Origin: JBJHDF01 sp050486405
Lineage (GTDB): Bacteria; Pseudomonadota; Gammaproteobacteria; Pseudomonadales; Cellvibrionaceae
Reading direction: 5' to 3'
Assembly (NCBI GenBank): GCA_050486405.1
Contig: JBJHDF010000003.1
Location: 1 to 64,000 of the forward strand
DNA: 64,000 nt
The position numbers and the translations under genes were made by a program. This document shows, in pieces, positions 26,301 through 38,300 of this stretch (its first letter is position 1; each line of letters begins with the position of its first letter). Below the pieces are notes generated by a model. That model did no database searches. It saw only the letters and a program-made list of their open reading frames with translations, and was not told the DNA's origin.

Positions 26301-29300
26301 TTCGTCGGGATTGGTCACGTTTTCGGTATCGGCAATGTAAGTGGACGGATCTATGTTGTAGATGATGACGCCCGCCTCGCCGGCGGCCGCCATCAGATAG
26401 GTACCGGTGGGATCCAGCTGCGCATCGTGAATGATTTCCTTGTCACCCCGGATGCGGCTCTGCACAGGCTGCATATAATTGAATGCCTGCAGTTTGGTCG
26501 CACTCTGGCCGTTGGCAACCTCCACCCGGATATCGGCCCAACCCAACTGGCCCGGAGGGGTGATGAATTCCAGCAACTGGCCGCTGATCACCTTGATATG
26601 TTCGGCGGAGACATTCTGCTCGGCGACGTAAACCCGCGTGGCAAGAGAACCGACCTCAAATCCCCGGCCGGTAATCCGAACCCGGGTGCCCCCGTTGACA
26701 CTGCCCTCTGTGGGCGTTATCTCACCGATCAGCAGGGGTTCAACATATTGGATGGCGCCCAGCCGGCGGGCTTGGCGGCCGTCGCTTTCCGTCAGTGTCA
26801 GGGTGGCGGCACCGGGTAGGTGGGGCGGTGCGTTCAGGGTATAGCGCACCAGACCATCACCCAGTGACTGCTGCTCGACCAGGGCCGCGGGACTGCCGGA
26901 CACCAGGAAACTGGGCGATTGGGAATGCCTGGCGATCACCTGGACCTGGCCACCGGATACGGGCACCGCACCGGGTTGAACGTCCAGGATTTCCGGCGAG
27001 GGTCCGTAACCGCTGCCGGTGGTGAAACGAATGGTCTGATCGATCAGGCCGACACTTCTTCGGGCGCCAGTTTCCGGGTACAGATTCATTCTGTACTGGG
27101 CGTCGGCCTGTAGAACGCCTTGTGGTTCTATAACCACTACGCGGGAATTCTCGCCCTCCCTGCGAACAACAATATCGATTTCTTCTCCCTGAGCTGTGCC
27201 GTCCTCTCGCACCAGGGAAAGATAGCGGGACAGATACTGGTTTTCGGATTGGCCGTCGGGGATATCCACTGACAGACTGAAGCGCAAACGTGGCTGTACA
27301 TCCCGAGCTACTCCCTGAGCCCCATCCGCCGGATAGGTATCCATCAGATCGGGGGTCATAGAATCCACAAGATTCAGACGGGTAACACGCGACTCGAGCT
27401 TGGCATTGTGCGCAAAGATAAAAAGGCCGTCGTCACTGTAATGGAGCGGGTTGCGCGGCGAGGCAACCGTGGCACTGCTATACCGTTCCACGAAATTATC
27501 AACGCAGGCAACCGATTTCACGGAATCGTGAACAACGATATTCCCGGGCTGGCTGACATCCATGATTGTCAGATAGTAGTTGTAAGTAATTGGTCTGCCG
27601 GGACATTGCTCCTTCCGCAGCAGTGGCAACAAGGTTCCGCGACCGTGCATATTTTCCAGTGCACCCGGCAGGGGAAAGCCATTGTCGATGTACTGGCCTT
27701 CCAGAGCCGCGTGGGATGGATTGCCCATATCGTACAATCCTACCTCGCCTCCGCCGGCCGACAGGCGAGCGAGGGACGGCAGTATACCCAGATCGCTTAT
27801 TGCTCCAGCAATCCTTGAAGCACCCAATTGGGGCGTTCCGGGCAGTGTCAAATCGTAGGTGACAATGGTACTTTGCTTTTTCCCCGTACTGACCACAACG
27901 TACAGCCTGCCGTCGCGAACCGCAAAATCCCGAACGTTGAGCGGCAGCGTCTGTCCACCGACACTCGCGTCGGACAGGACCCGAACTATACCCGGTTTCA
28001 AGGCATCGGAAATGCTGACCAATACCACACCCTCGTCGCCGGCATTCAGCAACAACAGGTCATCGGCCACCAGCATGCCACGTGGCGCCCGCTGCAGCGG
28101 CAGCGGTATCGAATGCAGTATATCCCTGTCCTTGCCGACATCGGGATCAGCCGCGCCGGGAAGCCGGGTTTCGCGGTCGTAAACCAGCAGCCAGACCTGA
28201 TCCTGATAGGGAGTGTTGATATAGGCGGTACTCATGCCGCCCGCCGCAACATAGAGTTTGCTTTCCCCCAGAGCCATGGCGGTGGGCATAAGATCCTTGG
28301 GCAGATCAAAGTATCCCAGACCGTGCATGGGCGCCGCCTGGCCTATCGCATCCCGTTCATAGTGCACCAGGCTGATCCAGCCCGGCGAGACAAAAGCGTC
28401 GAATTCCTCTTCCAGGGTAGTGGACTCCGGGTTGAAACTCCCCCGGGTACGCCGGGCTTCTCCCAGCACATAAATCAGTCCGAGGTTGGAGTCAGTGGCG
28501 ATATCCACAACATTGCCCGGCGGCAGCCGCAGGGCGTCCGGCACCAGTTGCGAAGGCAATCCCTGCTCCATGCGACCCCGATCATTTTCTATTTCACCAA
28601 CACTGAAAGGCGCTCGCGTGCTGAGCGAGCGGTTAACGGAAAGTTGCCCCATAAAGACCGCGTTGGGCAGCACCGCCAGACTGGTGCCATCGGATATTTC
28701 CAGGTCGACAAAACCGCGGTAGTTGTTGCCAAAGCTCGGCACCACCCAGCCCAGACGCTGACCGCTGATCAGGGTGAGACGGTCGTTGTCGACACCTACC
28801 GTCTGGGCCTGATCGCGACGCCCGCTGGGATAGGCGCTCACGGACACCCCTTCGTGGAAGCCGTATCCGACGATCTCCACCCGGTCACTGACTCCGGACT
28901 GACTGACGTTCACCACTGACGGGGTGACGAAACTGATATGCAAAAGGTCAACGTAAGTAAATCCGCCCACCACCGTGCGATATACACCGCTATCATTGGT
29001 CACCGTCACCGCTGCGGGTCCGGCGTAGTGTGGATAGGTGGTAACGACCAAGCGGTCGCGCTCTTCGCCGGACTCGCCGGCGGGCAGATACTCGTCGATT
29101 ACAACCCCTTGCCCACCGATAGATACCGTGGGGATTTGGCCAAAATTGTAGCCCGTAATGATAACTCTGGTACCGCCTTCCACGCCTCCTCGATCGGGAG
29201 TAATGGAAACTATTTCAGGTTGGGCGATCGCGCCGCTCAATGAGGTGTGAAACGAGAAGCGATAATCCCGGGCCAGGGGGTTGCCGGTGAGCGGTGACAG

Positions 29301-32300
29301 TCCAGCGTGAATGACCACAACGTACTCGGTTCCGGGAATCAATTCGTCCTGCGGTGCTATCTCCAGGAAACGGTAGGCCAGATCTTCACCCCGTTCGGCA
29401 AAGCGCACGGCAAATTGATCAGATACGTCCTCACCGAGCATGTAGCTTCCATCTCCGGCGGGAATCACCGCACCGCGGTACACGCTGACATGGTTCGCCA
29501 GTTGCGTATCCGGCGGCAGTACCGCCGACAGTTCGATGTCGATGCTGGACAGATCCGTGCTGACCTGGGTCGCGTCCGCTTTGGGGGTATGACTGGCGAC
29601 CACCAGTTCGGACAGCTCTATGCGATTGATGCCTCTTTTGCCGGAAGCCACCTGGATGGCGCCACGCGCCAACGTCAGATCCCGGGCGGCAAAATCGTCT
29701 TCGCTGGCGTAGCGATGAATCATGACCGGAATGGTGGGGTCGACCCTCGGGTCATCGAGTTTTTCCAGGTCGATCACTTCCACCACCGTCTGCGCCGGTC
29801 GATCCTCCTGGTCGGCATACAACACAGAAGCGTAGGCCAGGTTACCCGCCACATGCACGCCGTAAACGCCCTTGGAAACCAGGTCGCCACGGGCCGGGTG
29901 CAGCTCTATGGCATGGGCAAGTATCGGGTTGTGCGGATCGGCGATATTGATGACGTTGAGCTGGGAAACCCGACCATCCCCCGCCATATCGGTCACATAG
30001 GCCCTGTTGCCAACGATCTGCAGGCGGTTGGCCACGCCGAGCGTGTTGACGCGGGCCACTATGGGCAGGCTGGGATCGAGAATGTCGGCGACCACCAGTC
30101 CGTCGTGGGAGGCCGCAATATAGGCGTACCTGCCCCTGATCTTGACGTCCCGGGCATAACCATTGGGCTTGATATAGCCAATATTGTAGGGAGCCGACAG
30201 GTCCGAAATATTGAATACCTGAACACCGCCGTGACCATTGGCAACAAAGACGAGATTGTCAACTCTGTCCAGACCGTACGCCTGGATATAAGGAAGATTC
30301 GCCCGGCCGGACAACAGGTAGGGAAGTCCGAATTGATCATCCTCGTTGCGCACACCAAAGATCAGCAGTTCCGCCCGACCATTTTCCAGGTAGCGGCCGC
30401 CGGTTTCCGGGTTGCGATCTATCTCGCTGGACAGGTGCCCGTAGAATGCCAGACCATCGTCGGGCTTGAGATCCGATGGCACCCCCTGCTTGCTGGCAAG
30501 CACAACGTTGGCGTCGGCGTGAATCGCCGAAATACTGCCGGCAAATACTTCGCTGGCGCCATTGAGCAACTCCGAATAGACGTAGACACGTCCATCATCC
30601 GAGTGCTCCGAATCGAAATCGGCGATAAACAGTCCCGTACAAACCGGGCAGTTCAATGGCGCCGACGACTCGTAGTCCAGACCCAACCCGGTTTCGATTC
30701 GGGATGGATCCTGGATGGACCAGGCGCCCAACATGGCGCCGGTGCGTTCCGCGCTGCGGAACTGAGCCACGGCATTGTAATAGACCTGGTCCGACGCCTC
30801 TCTGGCGTCCTGGCCCGGACCAGGCTGAAAGTATCGGCGCTCACTGACCGCCAAACCCACTTCGTGAACAGTTTCCTTGCTGACCAGATGGTTCTCGGTT
30901 CTTATTTGTGCCGCGATACGCACTCGCTCCCGATCATGACTGCCGCGCCGGAGAATACGGCCATCGGAGAAATGCCCCCAGTACACATAATAGTGGTTAT
31001 CCGGATCGCTCAGCGCGATATCCGGCCTGACCGCCTGATTGTCGTCGCGATGCAATGACAACTCTCTGCTATCCAGCGCAACCCAGGTGCCATCCGCCGA
31101 CTGGAACTCCCGGGTCCAAACCGCGGACACCTGCCGCTGTGATTCCACCCCGATATCCGTAACACCCACTACCGCAACCGTCGATTCGCCCGTGGTGAGA
31201 ATATCCCCGTCAAACGGGCGTAACACTTCCAGTCTGGGTCTGACGGTATCTTCAACCACACCCACGTGCACAACCTGGGACTTGCCGCTTTGACCCAGCA
31301 CGTCATAGGCGATGGCCTGTAATGCAAATCCGTCAACACCCTGAGGCGGGTCAATCACGGCGCGGTAGTGATGATCCTGAGCAAAGGATCCCTCCGCCAC
31401 CGTCATACTGGCATAGGCGGTATAGGCCAAGGTGCCATTGACATGGAACTCGACACGGTCGATGCCCGAAGGTCCCAGGTCGTCGTGTGCTTCGACGATT
31501 ATTTCGATCTGCTGACCATCGATGATAACGGAATGATCGTTTGCCGGCTTTATGATCTCGGCCGTTGGCGGTTGATCGGGCACGATCAGCAATTCGCGCA
31601 CAACCGATGCCGGCAGGTCGGATTCAAAACCGTCGACATCCCTGGCTATGGCTCTGTAGCTGATGACGCTGCCCACCGCATCCCTGGGAATCTGAACGTG
31701 AAACTGGAAGGGTGCCGCCCCGTCAGTGGCTACCCTGCTGTAGTCAGGCAGTTCAAAGTTTTCACCAAGGGCCTGCCACAGTTCTACCTGCGCAACGCCG
31801 GCTTCAGGGTCATGGGCAATCACGGAGACGACAATCTGCCTGCCCGCGGCCACTTCCTGCAGGTCGGACCCGAGATTGAACCCCCTGGAATCCAGCACCT
31901 GTATTTCCTGGACAATGGGCGGCAGGTTGCGCACCAACTGGACGGGGTGCTCAACAATAGTGGTATTACCGGCGCCGTCTGTTGCCGTGACCTTGAACAG
32001 CAGTGGCAGACTATCCAGCGCCACCTGATCCGGCGGCACGGCTGCGTAATCGTCGATCCTGCCCACGGCAAGACTACCGGAATAAGGCGGATTGAGCAGC
32101 AGGTGTTCGACCACAACGTCCTCGTCGGAGAACACCCCGTCGAGATTGCGGTCAGCCAGCAACTGGACTCGCAGTGACGTTACGCCAATGTTGTCAATGG
32201 CTTCTACATCATAGGGCAGATGGCGATTTTCCGTTACGGTGGCGCCTGACGCCGCCGGGAGCTTCACGGTAACCTCCGGCGGCTCATCATCCCTGTCCAC

Positions 32301-35300
32301 CGAGACAACCACAGGGTTGACGGTCTCGACAGTACGGGGACTACCGGCAAGCCGCCGCTCCGTAGCAGAGGCGGTCAATGTGATATTACGCCCCGCTTGA
32401 CCGTAGGGAATCTCTACCAGGAAGTCATAGGGATAGGATGTTGCCGTGAAGCTTCGGTCGCCACCGACTAGGTTCGATGCATTCAAAACAACTCTGTCAA
32501 TGCCCACGTCATCGATGGCGTTGACTTGAACCAGAATACGGTCTCCCTCGGTAACGCGATCACCGTCAACCGGTATGCCGATGATTACCGACGGCGGCGT
32601 ATCCTCCACTATCTCGACGACAATCGTCTCAGTAGCGATATGATTGTCCGGATCACCAAATGCGGCGCCGTAAGTATCAATGGCTTCCGCGTAGAGACGA
32701 ACCCTGTTGTTCGCCGGGTTCACCGCGTCATACGCCGGCAGTGGCACCATAAAGCTGTATGGTGGCTGGTGCAATCGCTGCGCGAATATCTCCGCTTCCG
32801 CGCCAATGGGACCGTAATAGGCGACCAAACGCAGGGAATCTATACCAACCGCATCGTAGGCATTGACGTTGACGTACAGGCTGGTACTTTCCACCTGTTT
32901 GCTGCCATCCAGCGGCTGCACAATATCGATCACCGGCGGCTCGTTGACGCGAATCGGGTAACTGACTTCGCGCTGGCCGGAATTACCTGAATGATCGTGG
33001 GCCACTACCCTTACCCACTTGTCAAACCTGACGCCGTCTTCAATGACCACTCCCGGAAACTGTGTGGCAATGTCCGGTATTCTTGGCACATGAATATTCT
33101 GATTGTAAATAGGCGTGTATATGCTGTTGGTTGTTACCGTATCAAAATCCCTGGCGGGAATACTGGTTATGGTCCTTACCGCATTGCCGTAAGGTAGCAC
33201 CTGGTAGCTGTCGTCAGGCAGACGTACGCCGTAAGTGGTATAGACCGCCAACTGCGCAACCTTGACGTTGTCATAGGCTCGGAATGACAGCTCAAAATCA
33301 GAGTATTCCGGTGGTCCGTAACCAATGGGCGGCGCCATTACGACCACTTCAGGATTAATTTCGTCCGCAGCAACGATAATCTCGACTTCGTGCCGACCTA
33401 TAGCACCTTCCGAATCGCTAATCTGTGCTGTGAGAGTGACAGGCTCATTGTGCCGCAAAAACCCTGCCGGAACGCTGTAGACAAACGTACGCTGCTGCGC
33501 GTTTGGACTATTTTCTCTGCCATATTGATTGGCGATATCAATCGAATATCGAGTTTCATAGGCATCATATATTTCATCAAACGCTTGCTGAATTGCGCCA
33601 GATCCGCCGGCTGCGTTCGGACTAGGGAGAACCTGCAGCCGATCAAGGGGCACGCCGTTGGCATAAAAAGTCAGATCGCCCCAATGTAGCTCTCTATCGT
33701 CCGTGGCGACAACACCAACCTGGATTTGAAATGTTCCCGCGACAATATACTGCTGATTCGCCGGCGAGGTAATGCGCACTTCCGGCGTGATATTGTTCAT
33801 GGGGTGAACCAGAAAGCTGCGCATAGCCCTCTGGCCGGTATTGTCCTCCAGCAACAACTCGTACTCGGTCACCTCGGACTGATTGAAGAGTATTTCGACA
33901 CTGGCATCTGGCACGTGCCGCACCAAAGGATGAGGGCATTGCGTCAGCATGTTCTGCTCATGCTCCACTACACGCGACCCGTCCCGATTTACGCGCACGA
34001 TCTGATAGCTGGCCAGCCCCGCGTCATCGGACAATTCCGCCGTCACCCGAAAGGTTTCGCCGGTTCTCACCCAGAACTCGCCATAATTTAGGCGATCCGC
34101 CTGGGTTATGACGTTTCGGTAACGGTTGTCTACCTTGTATGAAGCAAACTCCCTAAAGGCCAACTGCGGCGGACTGTTTGGCGACACCGTCAAAGCGATG
34201 TGATCGGAACGACTCAAGCCACTGCGATCTTTGGCTATGACCCGTAGGTTCAACTCGCCTGAGGTATAGCTGTCCGGCACGTCGTAGTAGAAAGCATATT
34301 CGGACTGATTGAACACACCGCCGATTTCCGATACGAAGCCGCCATCGTCATAGAGCCTGAGAGACTCGAAACCGCGAGAGTTATCGCTGAAACTACCCAG
34401 CAATGGAATACGTGACCTACGCGTGGTGGCCGTACCGTAGGCCGGCGAGGTAATACTTGCAGTGGGCGACAACTCATCTCGAGCAATGTTTCTAGTCAAC
34501 AAAGGCTGCAATGACAACAAGTCTCGCTCGCGAGAGAACCTGTCTATGCCAACAGCGTAAACCTGGTAATCGAAGCCGGCCAACGATGCTGGCACCGAGG
34601 CGAAATATGCCTCCGAAAAGGGCGCTTTTCTTTCTCTGCTTGCTGGTGCGGATTGAAGGAAGCCGACACCACCATCGCGATGATCGTCCCGCAAAAACAC
34701 GGTTAATCTATCATCGCCCTTCGGACTAATGCGGGTGGTACCGGTATCGTACTCCAACTTACCTCTAACGCTGCCCAACTCAATATGCAGCCACCTCAGG
34801 AAATCAGGCACTGCATTTCCTTCCAACACTTCCAATACTGGCGTAATTACCAGTTCCGTGACATCACCTGGAACCCAATCTGCCAAAACCAACCGCTCAT
34901 CAGTGGCCAGCAAATCCTCATGTGTGACCAACACCTTCTCATACTCTCCTCCGCAGCCACTGCCACCGCGATAGGACAATAAATAGTTACTCCTGACACC
35001 ATCCATTCGCAACTGCAGGGAGTTAATACGTTCGCCGACCTGAGCGTAGACACTGGCGATCCCCTCCGAAAAGGATAGATATGGCTGTCCGTTCAGACTC
35101 AGAACACCTTGCCATTGCAATGATTCTGGATAAGAAAAAGCTACGTTGCTCAGCCGTTCGGTAAACGGATCCTCCAGAGCAGACACGCCTCCTCGTATAG
35201 CTCTGCGCTGCGGATCATCCAGGCCCGACAGCGATGCAAAAAGAGGATATATGCGGGACTCACCATAATCATCTTCCAGACGCAGCTGGTAGTACGATAA

Positions 35301-38300
35301 CGCCCCTTGAACTGGTCCATCCAGGGGGCCAAACTGTTCCACTGTGATAGTAGGAGGTTGATCCGGCTCAAGCCTGATATCCTTGGTTACAACTGCGTGA
35401 TTTTCTCGTATATCCCATGCTTCCACTACCAGACTCAGCGATACACCCTCTTCCGGCAAGGGGCTGTACCGCGACAAGTCGATAAAGTCTTCTTCTATAC
35501 GAACAGACTTGGAATTGACGTTTTCCGCAAAAAGCAGCTCGTGTACTTCATCGTCGATCAAGCTGATACGATAGGATTGAACCAGTACATTGTCGACAAT
35601 CGTAACATCAAGACTCGTTTCCTGACGATCATACAGCACCGACGACGGACTGTTGATCTCGATTTCCGGCGGCTCATCATCGATTTTGATAGTAACCGTA
35701 ACAGATGGCGATTTGGCTATATTGCCGCCATTATCCCTGGCACGCACAAAAAACTGCATACTCTGCCCGGCATAGTTATCGAACTCAGAGGGAAGTCTCA
35801 CTCTACCCTGGTAGTCGGTATAAAACCTTTCTCCAGCGATGACACTCCCCAAGGACGCTGGATTCGGCACCTTGATTTGTTCAACGCGATCATTGCGGCC
35901 AAACACTTCCCAGGGAACCTCAATCTCTTCCCCACCCTCAAGGACAAATATCGCCAACAGATCGGAAACGTAATAGTTATCGCTGGCGGTTCCCGATACA
36001 GAAAAACTTTCTCCAGGATAGCGGGAAAAATCCTGATCTGGCTCTGACATGCCAACAATGGGAGGTTCAAGGTCCTTGAGTATTTCCAGATCCAGTACCT
36101 TTTCAGTTACTTGGTTTCTGCTATCAACAGCCCTGACACCAACCTCAACAATGACGCCATCCGGGATATGAGGAACTCGCAGAGTGGCCCGAAAATACTC
36201 GTTGCTCTCAATGATCTGATCCGACTGTGCCTGATTATATGACCGAACAACACGCTCTTGACCATCGGTACGTTCAAAAAATACCACTTCCGAGACTCTG
36301 CGATCATCGCTCACCAGCGCGTTAATTGTGAGAGACTCCCCCTCCACAAGCCGGCTGCCAGGAGCTGGATGACGGATGGATATGCTGGGCGGAGAATCAG
36401 CGGCCACATCAAAATGCCAGTTTGATTGGTCACTATTGCCGTAGATATCGGTGGCTTGCAATACAAACGTAAGCGACGATGTGGCATCCGGAACCGTATA
36501 GGCGAAAGAGGCGGTTAACGACTTTTGATTCAGGCTTGATCGACTTGCCACCACGTTACCGTCGACCGATACAGACCAACCGGCCACCCTGGTTTGGTCC
36601 ATGATTTTCAAGCCAACCTGTACCATTTCATCCACGTAAAGTGTGGTACCGGGAATCGGGGAAACTATAGAGGCGACAGGCGCAGTCGTGTCTTCCCTGA
36701 TAACCACATTGTGAACATAGGTCTCAGAAGCCTGCCCGTGTTGATCATAAGCCACAACACTGACAACCATGTTTTGATCGGAGTTATCAACGGTATAGTC
36801 CGCAAGATCTATGGCATCGCTCACCTGAACACTACGCAACGGAGCCAATCCGGTGGCTAGACTGAACACTGATTCGTTAACGATTTGCCCACCAATAGCG
36901 TAGAATACTTCGACCCGATGCACGGCCCGATCATCCCGGGCTAATACGTCCACCCTAACCTCGTCCATGGGAAAGTAGGAAATCTTGTCAGTTACCACTT
37001 CCACTACAACCGGCGCCTGATCCTGAACTACGTGAATAACCGCCTCGGCAGTTGAGGCGTTTCCCGCCTTGTCGTAGGCGGTGATGGAGATTGGATAGGG
37101 ATCAAAGGAAACATCTTCCAGTCCGGAAAATGCCGGAGCCGCTACAAGTCTGATGGCACTGAATGCGCGCAGAGTGCCGGGAATTTGCTGCAAGGGAAAT
37201 TCATCACCAGTGAGCAAGTCCTGTTGCTCTCCGGTCAAAACGTATCGAGAACCTTCCCGGCGAACGCCGCGAAGCTCGATATTTGTAGCCCCAACGTTGT
37301 CATAGCCAGCAGCTTTTATGACAAATTCGCTGCTCTCCACTACTTCGGCCACGTCCCTACCCGCGTGCACATGTGATATTTCGGGCGAAGCAATATTGAC
37401 AACAGGCGGTTCTTCATCATGGCCCAAAGTAACGCGAACACGATTGCTGTCCCCAGTCTGCCCGGACACATCAGTGGCGACAGCGTGAATGGTAAGCACT
37501 TGCTCTTCGGTTATTTCTTTCGGTGTTTCATAAAGCACTGCGTAAGGCGGGGAACGATCCGTACCAACCAGTATATCATTGACAAAAAAGTCCACCTTAT
37601 CAACACCCAAATCATCGGTGGCATTGGCTCTAATGGGGATGGGCAAACCGGATACGAACGAAGCACCCTCTTGCGGGTTTGACAGGGCAACCGTCGGCGG
37701 CTGATCCTCTCGGACGGGGATCCTGAGCACCTCGGAAGAGCCTACCCGCTCGTGAAAATCCGTCACCCTGACCCTGAATCTCAGGGTATCACCAAGTTGC
37801 TCCGGATCTGCTGTATAGTTGAATTGTACCGTTTCCACCTGTCGGGCAATGGCATTCACGTCCTCGCGGTTACCACCCACCTGACGGGATTCGATAATTC
37901 GGTCCCCCAGGTAGAAATCCACGCGAACGCCCAAATACAATGTATCATCAGAGACTTCAACAGCGATGGGGATGGTCTGCCCAACGGTGATACTGGTTCC
38001 AGGCAATGGACTGGTTATCGACGCTAGCGGGGGAGAATTTTTTATAACCCGAACCAATTTTCCCGCAGAGTCTTCCCGGGCACCAAATCGTGAGTGAACC
38101 CGTGCGAAAACCGATACACTGGTCTCGTTGGTCGAGATAGCGGGCACATTGGCCTGTGACCTCCAGACTTCGTAAAGCTCGCCCGGGTCCTCCGGATCGA
38201 ATTCGTTTTCCCGCACTTCAAATGCCGGGAAGTTGGCCTCAGCGACCTTAACACCATCAAGAAAGTACTCCACATGTGAAATACCACTCGCGGACATTAC

